This document shows positions 53,061 through 63,877 of a stretch of DNA of 64,000 nt, piece after piece. Where the stretch lies: NCBI GenBank assembly GCA_020284085.1, contig JACEVL010000098.1:487665-551664 (forward strand), read 5' to 3'. Numbering within the stretch: position 1 is the first letter of the stretch; each line of letters opens with the position of its first letter. Both the position numbers and the translations under genes were made by a program. The notes below the pieces were generated by a model. It saw nothing but the letters and a program-made list of their open reading frames with translations. It was not told where the DNA came from and made no database searches. The stretch is from Aporrectodea caliginosa (lineage: Eukaryota; Annelida; Clitellata; Crassiclitellata; Lumbricidae).

Positions 53061-54424
53061 GCTGTTAAGTGTCAGATAATTACAAACGGATAGCCTATAG
53101 TTAATTCACGGATTATTGCCTACCCAATTAATGTTTGGCTAAAATTAGCTAACATAGTTTGATTGGTGATAACCTTCCAGATTACAGAAAATACCCCGGC
53201 AAAATTATTATGATCATCAAGGAATAATATTGAAATTTGCATTTTCTCCCGTTTCTTCGAGAAGTAAAGAAGTTTACCAGGTTAGAATCTTGTTTTGACC
53301 ATGTAGCCATCTTAGTTGTATTTTATAAAACTCGTCGGCTTATGGCATCTAATATAGGCTAATAAACTTCAGTGCGAAGATATAAATGCATCGCTAATTT
53401 GAGCGTAGTTCTGAAATTATGTTGTGATAGCCTTACTGATGAATTCTAAGGTCTTTTCAAGATTGGCAAAGGTCTCTGACTATCTGTTCTAATGTGATGT
53501 CGCAAGCAATTGAAGATTATTCTTTCTCAAATTGGCGTACATGCATTTTTGTGGTTTTAAAATTAGGGCAATTAGTTAAAAGTTTCAAGGTAATAACTTC
53601 TGTGCAGCCTTTCACATTTCATGAAACTATAGTACGCCCCTGCATATCCAAACCAGGATAATGTCAGCATCCTGGTGCTCAGCGCGTATAGATTTCTACA
53701 CGAGAGCTTAAGCAGTCTATTTAGCACAACCACAACAGTTTCTTGTTAGTGAAGGCGTCGGATTTGAAAGACTCCATGCATTCATTTCCACCTGGGTAAG
53801 CTAGGACATGAGATGAGTTTCACCCGTATCATCTACTTGAGCTGATAAACTTTCACACGACTTAGCAGGCCTTCCTAACAGAACTGACCAAATTCATCAA
53901 CAGATTGAAATCTCGGTTGAGGCCTGCCAGATTTTAGACGACTCCTGCTTGGCGGAAACCTCGTTGCCATCGTAAAGTGTATGTTTTGGTGGCTTAAGAC
54001 CAATCTCTATTAGGTATGCACTGAGACGTTTAGCAATCAAATAGACTAAAATATATGCTTCCGATAAATCTGCAGCCTTCTGCTCCGTTTCAAGTGGGGA
54101 ATCCACTCAAGCTGGATGTGAGGCTTCGGTTCGTACAGTAAGAGAGTAGGCCTACGTTACTTCTGAAGTAGAGGGTTGTGGATTTTTCAAATGCATTCAA
54201 CAATTAGGGGAGGAGCGAGGAGGGCGATACTTAGATTTGTTTGTAGTGTATTGTCTCAGGTGATCGACTAGACAAAAAATTACTTAGAACTTTCAAGGTA
54301 TTTCAGTCTGCTTCCGCTATCTTCAGAAGTCCTCCTTCGAAGTATCTCGAGGATGAGGCCTCATTTTCTATAAATAACGCTTACCTCTTAGTGTAATGTT
54401 TCATCCATGATGGATCTTTGTTCA

Positions 54425-54425
<1 letters not shown>
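53061..54425. other. No gene seen
   Basis: AT-rich intergenic sequence. The 69-codon minus frame at 53,897-54,106 has no recognisable domain. Confidence 0.5.
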
Positions 54426-54498
<73 letters not shown>

Positions 54499-54508
54499 TA
54501 ATAATTAG
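54426..54508 (+). repeat. (AAT)n microsatellite, 5' side of RLE retrotransposon
   Basis: More than 20 AAT units ending ACAATAATAATTAGC. A shorter AAT run of the same phase type is found directly after the retrotransposon at 56,734-56,750. Confidence 0.95.
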
Positions 54509-56750
54509 CAATAATTAGCTTACGTCAGGCGGCCCCGACGGCTTAAAACCTCAACATGTTCTTGAGATGATCAACACAAAGGACACAGGACCGGAGCTTG
54601 TCTCGGCCATCACGGGCCTCGTGAACATCCTATTAGCAGGAAAGTGTCCAACAGAAATTCGCCCAATCTTGTTTGGCGGCACCCTCTTTGCCCTTCGAAA
54701 GAAAACGGGAGGTCTACGCCCAATAGCCATAGGTTACTACTGGCGTAGACTGACATCTAAATGCGCCAACAAATATGCGAGCGACCAAGCAGCAGTTTAC
54801 CTATCGCCAAAACAACTGGGCGTAGGAGTGCCAGGCGGATGCGAGGCAGCGGTACATGCAACCCGTAGATTTCTGGCAAACATGGACGACGACCACATTG
54901 TAGTGAAACTCGATCTCTCCAACGCCTTCAACAGCCTCTACCGTGACTGTATGCTAGCATCTGTAATCGAGATCCTGCCCGACATAGCTCCGTACTGCTT
55001 CCAAGCCTACGCGGAAGAATCAACACTAAAATTCGGGGGCTACACGGTTCAATCTCGGGTTGGTCCTCAGCAAGGAGATCCGCTGGGACCTTTGCTGTTT
55101 TGCTTGCCGCTACAGCCAATTTTACTTCAGATGGGCTCGCCATTATCATTCGGGTACCTTGACGATCTGACCCTGGGCGGAAGAGCGGAGACGGTTGCAG
55201 CCGATGTCGATTTCATCGAGAGAGCCTGCTCTACTATGGGCCTGGCGCTAAATCGCTCTAAATGTGAGGTGATTACACGCGACAGTAAAAACATTGGCTA
55301 CGATTCCTTGAGAGATTTCAGACAAATCGAAGTGGAAGAGGCCCAGCTGCTCGGCGCCCCAATTTCAGCGGAGAAAGCGCTGCAACAATGTCTGAAAGCT
55401 CGAACCAGAGAACTAGAGGAAAGCCTGAGCAAATTAACTCTTATAGCCAGGCAGGACGCCCTTTTGATTCTAAGGAGTTCACTGGGTGCACCAAAAATGA
55501 TTCACATCCTCCGATGCCATCCCTGTGACAAACACCCAGAACTGGAAACCTACGACGTGACACTACGCCAGGGTTTGGAAAAGATTTTGAACATTTCTTT
55601 CAACGATCTCCAATGGACACAGGCGTCACTACCAATCAAAATGGGTGGTATGGGCATACGGAGAGCGACTTCGCTGGCACTTCCGGCCTTTTTGGCTTCA
55701 GCTGCGAGCACTCTCCCTCTCCAGACCCTCATTCTAAACTCTCTCAATCTCACACAGGACACACACTTTGAGACCATGACGTCCGAGTGGCGATCCAAGA
55801 CGGATTTCAACGATTCAGAAAACATGCCAACAAACAAGCAGGCTCTATGGGACAAACCACTTTTGGAACAGACACTCAAGACACTGTTTCATGACACAAT
55901 AGACCCATACAACACCGCGCGATTGAAAGCTGTCTCATCACCACACGCCAGCGACTGGCTACATGCCTTACCAATAACAGCATGTGGGCTGCGACTGGAC
56001 AACGAGGACGTTCGGGTGGCGGTCGGCTTGCGCCTTGGGGCCACAATATGCGAACCACACACATGCGCTTGTGGAGCCCGAATCGACGCCAGAGGTAGCC
56101 ACGGCCTTTCATGTTCTCTAGGCTTCGGCCGAATAGCCAGACATAACACTATCAATGACATTATACATCGCTCCCTTTCGAAGGCTGGAATTCCATCAAT
56201 AAAGGAACCACCAGGTCTACTTCGCACGGACGGCAGAAGACCAGACGGCCTAACAATGATCCCATGGCGCGCGGGTCGCCATCTGGTGTGGGACGCGACG
56301 GTTGTAGATACCCTTGCACCATCATACATCCAGGCCACGGCAGCGACGGCGGGCGCGGCAGCCGAGATCGCCACGGACAGGAAAATGACCAAGTACAATG
56401 CACTTTTGAACACGCACTTTTTCGTGCCTCTTGCTCTCGAGACCTTAGGTCCAATTAACACCACTGGCCAAAACTTTATATCAGATCTAGGTCGTAGTCT
56501 GACGCTGTCCACAGGAGACACCAGAGAAACCTGCTTCTTGCTGCAGCGTCTCTCTATAACTGTCCAGCGGTTCAACTCGGTGGCTTTCCGCGGCACTTTA
56601 GCGGAGCCAGACCTAAGGGAGATGTGACACAAACGGCATTTATGACGTTAATTTCAGACGACAGCTTGTCTATTGATGTATTGATGTTGATTGATTGCGA
56701 GAATAAATATTGTTGAATAATAAAAAAAAAAAACAATAATAATAATAATT
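54509..56750 (+). mobile_element. RLE-type non-LTR retrotransposon inserted in an AAT microsatellite
   Basis: The element body runs from about 54,510 to 56,730: a single long ORF, a 3' UTR of about 100 bp with GAATAAATATTGTTGAATAA, an A-run, then ACAATAATAATAATAAT. AAT repeats stand on both sides, so insertion into the repeat is the simplest reading. R4-clade elements such as Dong are known to insert into TAA repeats; that precedent fits, but I cannot assign the clade. It is 5'-truncated inside the RT N-terminus. Its GC content is clearly higher than the surroundings, indicating a recent arrival. Confidence 0.85.
54519..56627 (+). CDS. Reverse transcriptase with C-terminal restriction-like endonuclease (retrotransposon ORF, 5'-truncated)
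   Basis: Open for about 702 codons from the first codon after a TAG at 54516 (no true start; ATG at 54567). It begins SGGPDGLKPQHV, an RT domain-0 motif. Then GGLRPIAIGYYWRRLTSKCA, PKQLGVGVPGGCEAAVHATR, VVKLDLSNAFNSLYRDCML (catalytic Asp), GPQQGDPLGPLLFCLPLQPI, FGYLDDLTLGG (catalytic Asp-Asp, about residue 200 from the ATG), GLALNRSKCEVIT, KMGGMGIRRA. Near residue 494 a Cys/His knuckle (CACG...SHGLSC) is followed by RRPDG and VWDATVVDTL, the PD-(D/E)XK-like endonuclease core, and a C-terminus ETCFLLQRLSITVQRFN. No stop or frameshift. Confidence 0.88.
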   Translation, partial: LTSGGPDGLKPQHVLEMINTKDTGPELVSAITGLVNILLAGKCPTEIRPILFGGTLFALRKKTGGLRPIAIGYYWRRLTSKCANKYASDQAAVYLSPKQLGVGVPGGCEAAVHATRRFLANMDDDHIVVKLDLSNAFNSLYRDCMLASVIEILPDIAPYCFQAYAEESTLKFGGYTVQSRVGPQQGDPLGPLLFCLPLQPILLQMGSPLSFGYLDDLTLGGRAETVAADVDFIERACSTMGLALNRSKCEVITRDSKNIGYDSLRDFRQIEVEEAQLLGAPISAEKALQQCLKARTRELEESLSKLTLIARQDALLILRSSLGAPKMIHILRCHPCDKHPELETYDVTLRQGLEKILNISFNDLQWTQASLPIKMGGMGIRRATSLALPAFLASAASTLPLQTLILNSLNLTQDTHFETMTSEWRSKTDFNDSENMPTNKQALWDKPLLEQTLKTLFHDTIDPYNTARLKAVSSPHASDWLHALPITACGLRLDNEDVRVAVGLRLGATICEPHTCACGARIDARGSHGLSCSLGFGRIARHNTINDIIHRSLSKAGIPSIKEPPGLLRTDGRRPDGLTMIPWRAGRHLVWDATVVDTLAPSYIQATAATAGAAAEIATDRKMTKYNALLNTHFFVPLALETLGPINTTGQNFISDLGRSLTLSTGDTRETCFLLQRLSITVQRFNSVAFRGTLAEPDLREM

Positions 56751-57663
56751 CGCCGGATCTTGACGAGGTCTAGTCGTCCCATAACTGCTTTTAATTATCC
56801 AACTTCTGTAGGATAATTTTTTTCCCCACGGCCAAAAATGAAGATAATACTTCGCATAAATAATTTAACTGCATGTAGTAAATCACCACTGTATTAAACT
56901 ATTTCCATGGTCCATGTTGTCATTATTGCAGTAATCCTTTTATTTTCAGGATGGATATAAATAAAGCAACGGATCCATCTCATGCAAACCTGCTTCTGCT
57001 TTGGAATTCGGCTCAATGTATCATTTCCAATGCGGTCTGCAAAGTTTCACAAATTCCAGGTTTTTCATTATTATGATGGAGTAAACCACTGAATTTGCAT
57101 TGCATATTACATTCAAACGCATAGATATCAACTGCTCAAAGAAACCTGTATCCATGCAGTCTTGTAACTCATTTTTTGTGATCCTTTAGACTATAGTATG
57201 CCAGGTTCGTTCCATTCTTGTGTGCCACTTTAGCTACGAACTTTCTCGTGACCACCATTTTACATCTCGTGACTCTGGAACTATCGACATTTAATTGAGA
57301 TACCAGACGTTCTCTGAGTTTCTTGGAGAAAGAAATCTTATGATAGGTCTTTGCATAGTTCTGCCCTAGGCACACGTATGTCTTCCAACCATAAGACTAT
57401 CTCGCTCCACTTAGGTTTGTAGGATTTGCGGCCTCACACGTACGCCTACATTTGGTGATGCACCGCTGCTTCGGTTTCGGAAGCCTACAAACTATTTGCT
57501 TCCAAAATCCGAATGGAACGCTTATTTTCCCAGCCTTAATACTGTAATAGCTGAATACAACTTCCATATAATGAACACAACTTCCATATAATGAACGTTT
57601 AATCAAATTGGAAGTTAATTGTCCCTAACTCTGTTTTATAGAAAAGATACTTTTTCTTCATAG
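56751..57663. other. No gene seen; possible trace of a family exon
   Basis: At about 56,940 TTTTATTTTCAGGATGGATAT is followed by a stop and weak similarity to the start of the gene 2 propeller exon (CGGATCCA...). It could be a relic. Minus frames at 57,169-57,606 are unrecognised; an ACACAACTTCCATATAATGA word is tandemly repeated near 57,557-57,597. The acceptor for the next exon is TTTTTCTTCATAG. Confidence 0.45.
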
Positions 57664-57942
57664 GGGAACACGTTAACCATGTTCGACGCCACTACAGTCA
57701 GCTGATCAGCAACCTAAATGTTCCGGATGTAGTGGCAAAGATGTTTCAAAGTGGAAAGTTAACCGAAAAAGAACTTGAACATCTTCGGCAGTTTCATTAT
57801 ACTCCAATAAAAGCGAGTGAAGAGCTGTTGAATATCGTAATTATAAGTTCTCGAGATGTATACGAGTGTTTTCTTGACTCACTGAAGAAGACAAACCAAC
57901 ATCACGTGTATCAGATGCTAACTTCTGACGAAGAAAGCATAG
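57664..57942 (+). CDS. Gene 3, CARD exon 1
   Basis: 279-nt exon between TTCTTCATAG and ATAG|GTAAGTGG, phase 1 to phase 1. It reads EHVNHVRRHYSQLISNLNV, PDVVAKMFQSGKLTEKELEH, LRQFHYTPIKASEELLNIVI, ISSRDVYECFLDSLKKTNQH, HVYQML. The pattern L...L....V..M...G.LT..ELE.L.....P...AS..LL..V...S...Y..FL..L...NQ..V..ML is a canonical CARD of full length. Complete domain, no defects. It is followed by a second CARD, as in tandem-CARD adaptors. An upstream first exon must exist but is not identified. Confidence 0.85.
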
Positions 57943-58549
57943 GTAAGTGGTGGTTTTTCCTTGGTACAAACACTGTACTTTAGTACAGTTTTGCGATTAG
58001 ATGAATAGACAGCCAGCAACACTTTTATTTATTATTGAATTTATGTGTGACCTTGTGAGAAAATGAGAGCATTTTTTAGCACAATGAAGACAATGGGAAT
58101 AATTATATCTAATAAGTTTTTAAATCGGTTCACAACAGGCAAAGGACTGTGGTCTGAACGGAGAAAAGTCAACAGAATTGTCTAAAGAACATGCATAGGA
58201 ATTCATTTGCATAGTCTGTGACCAATTACGACAGATACCATGTCGAAAACCAACCTTTTCGGATCAGCCCAGAAGAACCGATAATAAGTCTACATGTAAT
58301 TAGATGAACGCGGGTCCGTTGTTAAATGGGTCTCCTTGGTCAGCATTGAGTATAAGTAATCAAGGCTGGATTCCTTTGATAGATGCCAGAATAAAGTCTT
58401 ACAACGCTTAATTAGCAAAGTTTTAAATCACGTGCTGTTTTGTCATGTGTCAGTTTTAGGCCTAGGCCTATATGAGTTAAAATAGAAGTTGTTCAACCCA
58501 ATTGAAACAGTGTTGAAAGTCAAGTCTGTTACCTTCAAATTTATTTCAG
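57943..58549 (+). other. Gene 3 intron (predicted)
   Basis: No coding or repeat sequence recognised. The acceptor is AAATTTATTTCAG. Confidence 0.6.
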
Positions 58550-58837
58550 GTAATCAATCCGTGTCTAAGCACTCTCGTCTTATTCGCCAAAACTATGATT
58601 GGCTGATAGAAAAATTAGACCCTGATTATGGCCTCCTTACAACTCTTTTTGCAAGTAAAGTTATCAGCTCTCGTGAATATGAGCAAATTGGCTCCCAGAG
58701 GAATCATATTGCGAAGAATGAGATACTTTTGTCCATTATCAGTCGAAAATCTTTTGAGGATTTTAAGAAGTTCACGATTGCCTTGAAAGATACTGCACAA
58801 GAGGGTATCATCAAAAGACTGAAAGATACGCCATTTG
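58550..58837 (+). CDS. Gene 3, CARD exon 2
   Basis: 288-nt exon between AAATTTATTTCAG and TTTG|GTATGTTG, phase 1 to phase 1. It reads KHSRLIRQNYDWLIEKLDPD, YGLLTTLFASKVISSREYEQ, IGSQRNHIAKNEILLSIISR, KSFEDFKKFTIALKDTAQEG, IIKRL. All six CARD helices are represented (LIRQNYDWLIEKLD for helix 1; NEILLSIISRKSFEDFKKF for helices 4 and 5). The sequence differs substantially from CARD exon 1, so tandem CARDs here are old, not a fresh duplication. Confidence 0.88.
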
Positions 58838-59619
58838 GTATGTTGCTAACTACAACTTTCTCGTGAAAAAGCTGCCAGAAAATCTTGTCTGAAATATTGT
58901 TATCTCGATACATTTTATAGCTCTAAGCTTATTTTTGCTTCTGCAAGTTTCCTTCCTCAGTATTATTTTACCTCAAAACTGGCGCTCATGAAAGATAGGC
59001 AACCACTTGCCTTTCGACACTAAGATCCACGTCTGTCTATACAAACGATTTAAATAAGGAATTGCTTTCTGTATCACCTGCTTCATATCCGTAAACTCAC
59101 TGTCGCCATGAGAGTTTTGAGAAGGTGGCAGAAATTAACCTGTGAACTGATCTTAACTCTTTGCCACTTAAATATTTTTCACAGTTCATCTGCAGAACGA
59201 TTCCAACTTTCTCCTCTACGAGTTATTCGCTGCTCAGCTTTGCGATATTACGTTCGAGAAAAGCGAGCATTCTACCTTGAGCAACTTTCAGCTTCCGACC
59301 AATGTCCAGTTTAACTTGCTTGTCAAGGGTGGAATATTAAGCCTGAGATCGGCTGATGTTGAGTTATTTAGAGTCGAATAGGTAAGGACGAGAATAAGAA
59401 TAAGGATAAGAAACATCAAGCAGTTTTTGAAAGGCCATCAGGTCATTATACTGATTTACTATTTCTCGTTTAGTTTTTACCAATGTCTGCGAAGCCTTTG
59501 TGATTATATTAGCTGCCCTGGATGTGTGCACGAAGTTTCACACTTTCAATCACTATACATCTTATGGACTCGATTTTTGACTGTTGTTTTTGGTTTTATC
59601 GGACCAGATTTTTACGTTT
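58838..59619 (+). other. Gene 3 intron, no gene
   Basis: AT-rich; frames at 59,108-59,314 and 59,427-59,621 show no recognisable domain. Confidence 0.5.
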
Positions 59620-60950
59620 GAATAACTTAGACACTGGTGAGTTTAACACTCGCGTTGACAACCCTTTCGATCCATTTGCATTCCGGTTCCTTTTATTCCT
59701 AAGTGATTTCAATCTGATCCAACATTTTTCTTTTCCCACTCACAAATATGACCACACTCTTGAGTCTTGACTTAGACATTACTTTTCACCGATCTTCGGC
59801 GAACTCAAATCATCCTCTGATCATTATCCTATTTTCACTAAACTCAATATTGAGCCATAATGATCTCTTGTCTGCATGCAATTCCACTCTGTCAGAACTC
59901 CTCAACAAACGCTCCAATCATCACTAAACCTGAAATTCACGCAAAAAATCCATGGTTCAATTCTTTCCTTCAAGCTCTGAAATCATCACGTCGTCGTCTG
60001 GAACGAGCATACAGACGCTCAGGCGATCACTCTGTTCTTAATAGACTTAAAACCTTAAAAAATAATAGATATCACAACCAACTTCTTTCAGCCAAATAAA
60101 CGTTACTATTACTGAAGCCGATATCACGACCCTTATACAAATTCATCCAACCCTCGAAATCTTTTGAAAACCGTAAACAGTTTTCTTCACCGTGGCTCCT
60201 CTCACCCCTCCCAAACTCCATCCCTTATGCATCCATTGCCGATTCCTTTGCACCATTCTTTACTGACAAAGTCTCCTCCCTCTGTCTCTCATTAAATATT
60301 CTCTTTGCAACATCAACTTCTACGCAACCCGACTCTTGCCTCTCAGTCCACCACAATGACACAACTTTGCCAACTACTGCATCTTTTAGCCTGAGCCTGC
60401 TACTGAAGCCGATATCACAACCCTCACTCAAGCCTCTCATATCAAACAATGCGAACTAGACCCAATCCAAACGTTCTTACTCAAAGACTGTGTAAGCCTA
60501 CTTGTTCCTACTATAACCAAGATCATCAACCTGTCTATCTTCCGGTGCGTTTCCTATGCTTTTCTCTTCTCAGAAAACCATCCCTAAACAAGGAACTCCT
60601 CTCCAACTACCGTCCAACTTCAAGTCTCTCGTTCTTAACGGAACTCCCGGAACGGGTTGTTGTCCTCTTTCGTCTCAGCGGCTTTCGCAGCACAAACAAT
60701 CTCCTAAACCCAAATCAATCTGCCTACCCTAAACGTCACGCTACTGAAACACTCCTCACGTCTCTTGTTTGTGTCTTTTAGCCGCGTTTCAGGCCCGGAA
60801 GCCTCGACGTTTTCTCAATCCTGGTATGCTTCTTGAAGGAGGACTTTTCTTGGCCGACCATGTAACTTGCATCTAGACCGCCTCTGAGTAGTTTTCTTGA
60901 AGGGGCGCTATACAAATGTTCGATATGAATGAATGAATGAATTTACAAAT
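59620..60950 (+). mobile_element. L2-like LINE with internal deletion, in gene 3 intron
   Basis: Fragments in order: FLSDFNLIQHFSFPTHKYDH (endonuclease C-terminus), KNPWFNSFLQALKSSRRRLE, RAYRRSGDHSVLNRLKTLKN, then near 60,590 LLSNYRPTSSLSFLTELPER, NNLLNPNQSAYPKRHATETL. After that a jump to the C-terminus and tail GACCGCCTCTGAGTAG ... GAAGGGGCGCTATACAAATG and (GAAT)n at 60,884-60,944. The RT core is deleted and several frameshifts are present. The tail is the same hairpin type as in the SINEs. Confidence 0.8.
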
Positions 60951-61898
60951 AAATTCATCAATTACATGAGCATAATGTCACCGTTTTCGTTTGCCACAGC
61001 TATTTACCTACCCTTATGTGGAGTTATGCTTCTGTAATGGATGAAGTTATTTGTCAATAAAAAGTCAAGCTTGACACTACACCTAACCATAAAACGTGTT
61101 CTTAAACCTATTAATGAGTTCCTCTCATCCTATATTTCAATTACTTTCACGCCATCGTTGTTGACTCTCTCTGTTCAGGACTGTGCTTAGACCCTCAACT
61201 CTGTTTCCGCATATACTGGTCAATCTATTCATGCGTCATGTGTCTAGCGCAAGTCGCAACATATCACCAAGCTATATGTTATGTTCTGCACTTTGTATGG
61301 TCGCCAGACTTTGACTTTTGCGATTCATGAGTGATAAAGTCAACTTCAGCTGCTGCACTCCAGCACGTGAACATCAGTTTTTTTCAGCATTAGACCGTGT
61401 TTCTGAAACAGTCGGAATTCCGATTGAAATTCGCTGTTTTATGTTTGATTCTGATCTATAAGCAATTTCTCGAGCATTAAAGAGGCACCATTTCCTAACT
61501 GACTGATAGCCACGTAGGTCGTAGGCCTATAGTGCTAGACAGTGCCTCTGAAAAACTCCTGTAGGCGCTATCTAAATGTTCTAATGCAGCTAAAATTGTT
61601 ATTAAATTGATTTAAGTTGGCTGCATAACTCAGTGGTTCAAATCTGCTGTGCATTAACAAGATATAGTTGTTTAAAGTTCTCAAATATACTTTCCTGCTA
61701 ATATATTCTAAATGGCCTTGCGCTGCATGTGGGTCAATACAAAAAAGTACAGACTGAATTGGCCATTTTATGTTAGGCTTCACCATTTAAAACCACATTT
61801 ATGCAGAATGCTATGAAACAATTTTCTTCTTAAAATTTAGTCAATCTCGCCCTGAAATTAAGATAATCTTCATCTGTTTCAACTGCGGCATCGTTGCC
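60951..61898 (+). other. Gene 3 intron, no gene
   Basis: Contains a degraded SINE/L2 tail at about 61,530-61,595 (GTGCCTCTGAAAAAC ... TAGGCGCTATCTAAATG). Otherwise unrecognised. Confidence 0.5.
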
Positions 61899-61901
61899 AT
61901 G

Positions 61902-61968
<67 letters not shown>
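61899..61968 (+). repeat. (ATC)n microsatellite
   Basis: About 22 ATC triplets; reads as a poly-Met frame on the minus strand, which is an artefact. Confidence 0.95.
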
Positions 61969-62583
61969 CAACTATTAAAGCGGAATAAGTTAGCAAAGGA
62001 GTGAAATTGGAAGTAAACAACAAGTGCTGTAATGAGCTTGTTCCAAACACAAGACGTTGAAATTTATCGTCTGTTCAAGGCCTTGAAAAAGGAGACTTCA
62101 CTCATGATTGAATTTTTGAATTCTTACTGAGCGGTTAAGGTAACCCTAGTTGTCCCCTCGCTGCCTTAGTAACTCGCCATCATAAGAGGTAAATATAATG
62201 TGGATAAGAGACTAATCAACCTATGTACTGTAATCCCAGTAAACGATTTATAAATGTGTATTGATTCAAATTATATCAAAGAAGTCATGCACATATTGTA
62301 ATTGTAATTGAACATTTACATAGCGTTACTCACAGATTCAGAGGCGCTCCCGACACAAGTCGGTGCTGTCCCTAACAAAATAAGATAGTCTTCAGGCATT
62401 TCCAAAAAAGGAAAAGAGGCAGGCTGAGGAGCTCAAGACGCAATTCATGCGGAAGACGGTTCCAACTACAGCAAAACTTCTGGATTGAGCAGCCTATGCG
62501 GGGAACAATCAGTCAACCATATCTTAGCCTATACATAAAATCATTTATTTTGCTAATAGCAGTGTGCCGCGTTATATTCAAAG
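61969..62583 (+). other. Gene 3 intron with SINE/L2 tail on minus strand
   Basis: At 62,289-62,370 the inverted tail (ATTGTAATTGTA run, ACATAGCGTTACTCACAG, AGAGGCGCTCCCGAC) marks a minus-oriented SINE or L2 end. The acceptor of the next exon is GCGTTATATTCAAAG. Confidence 0.55.
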
Positions 62584-62882
62584 GTGCTGCGATGGAAAAT
62601 GTGACAGCTACAGTAGAAAAGACATTACCAGATGAACGTTCGCGTTTGCCGGGAAAGAAAATCCCTCCAAAAATTCCATTGAAGTCGAAAATTTCACCTT
62701 GGCCATCTCCTTCGCCAGGGAAGAATATCCCTCCAAAAATTCCACCGAAGCCGAAAATTTCACCTCAGCCACCTAAGTCATTTTCAACCAATCAAACAGT
62801 CATCCTAGCTAATCTTTCACTGGAAGCAGAGCTCCGTCCGTCTAAACCAAACCGCAGCAAAATGCAACAGCAGAAGACAAAG
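62584..62882 (+). CDS. Gene 3, Pro/Lys-rich linker exon
   Basis: Predicted exon between GTTATATTCAAAG and ACAAAG|GTAAGC; phase 1 in, phase 0 out. It encodes AAMENVTATVEKTLPDERSR, then a roughly 22-residue unit present twice (GKKIPPKIPLKSKIS and GKNIPPKIPPKPKIS, each followed by PxPP/SPSP), then SFSTNQTVILANLSLEAELR and a basic tail. The PPKIPxKxKIS motif could be an SH3-type ligand or flexible linker. No domain. The start phase fits the CARD exons, so I assign it to gene 3. The weak acceptor (CAAAG) is the main doubt. Confidence 0.6.
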
Positions 62883-62889
62883 GTAAGCA

Positions 62890-63280
62890 TTGCCTACTGC
62901 TGGACTACTGCAACTCACTTCTCATGAGCCTCTCTAGGCAGCGTCTCCCCTTCAATCGGTTTGAAATGCATCAGCTGGTTAATATCCCGATTCCCTCGCT
63001 TTGCTCATTATCTCCAAAATATGCTTGAAATCTTGCGCTGGCTTCCTATTATTGCGCGCGTCCAGTATAAGATCCTCTTGTTGGTCTCTAAATAACAGCT
63101 AGACAGTGCCACCAAATACCTCTAAAACTAAATGCAAAAGCCGCTGTCTCATCTCGCTCTTTTCGCTCTGCAGATCGGCTTGCCCTCTTTGTTCCTTCAG
63201 TCTTGAACCTAACACTTCTGCTTTCCACTTTGATAATGACAAGTCTCTCACGAGATCATTCAGGTCGTCTTTCTGAGTCA
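62890..63280 (+). mobile_element. L2-like LINE C-terminal remnant in gene 3 intron
   Basis: Reads LDYCNSLLMSLSRQRL immediately after the donor, then LVNIPIPSLCSLSPKYA and RSFRSADRLALFVPSVLNL in other frames: the YCNSLL and LFVPxxR blocks of L2/CR1 elements. Old and frameshifted. Confidence 0.65.
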
Positions 63281-63729
63281 ACAGGAGAGGTCAACAGGCT
63301 CTTCTTAAGCCAGTTGAGACGTATACGACTTATCCAGGTCTGCAGCAACGAATATACTCAGCAGAACCCAATTATAACTTAACAACCGGACGTGATAGAC
63401 AAAAACGGTTTTTGGATTTGGAATGAGCATGCAAAATTTAGTTAGGTACAGGTGAAAGAACCCCAGTAGCAAAATGCTTGTTGGCTAGCGTTATTAGCTA
63501 CGATACAATACACGCAAGTCATACGTTTGTTCTTATAATAGCCTACTGGGTATAGATTTGTATCGTCTGACTTCCGACATCCGCCTTCCAAGTTTTCTCT
63601 CCGACTTCTCAGCTTTAACTGAATTAGCCTATATTCGCCCATTTTAGTAAACTATTACATTTCAGCAGTAACTTGTACATTTACTTATGAATAAAGTATC
63701 AATTTTAGTTGTGACACAAAATGTTTCAG
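63281..63729 (+). other. Gene 3 intron, no gene
   Basis: AT-rich, no element recognised; ends in a CACAAAATGTTTCAG acceptor. Confidence 0.5.
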
Positions 63730-63877
63730 AAGAATCTATCAGTTACGTATTTCGAGACAAAACTCAGGACACTTCAGATTGACCTACAGACGGAAGTTTC
63801 AACCAAAGTCGCTGTTATACATCAAAAGACATCTAAAGACAACATTTGGAAGATTTGCTTCACCAATACATTTCAAG
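63730..63877 (+). CDS. Gene 3, further exon (predicted)
   Basis: Predicted exon after AAATGTTTCAG, starting in phase 0, which matches the phase 0 end of the previous exon, and ending CAAG|GTTAAC in phase 1. It reads KNLSVTYFETKLRTLQIDL, QTEVSTKVAVIHQKTSKDNI, WKICFTNTFQ: amphipathic, possibly the beginning of another helical region. Phase agreement on both sides supports it; the donor is weak. The gene continues beyond the window end. Confidence 0.5.

Noticed and set aside
55550..56632. Long minus-strand frames (78-247 codons) opposite the retrotransposon ORF
   Set aside because: They are antisense shadows of the GC-rich RT/endonuclease frame, which has clear motifs in order.
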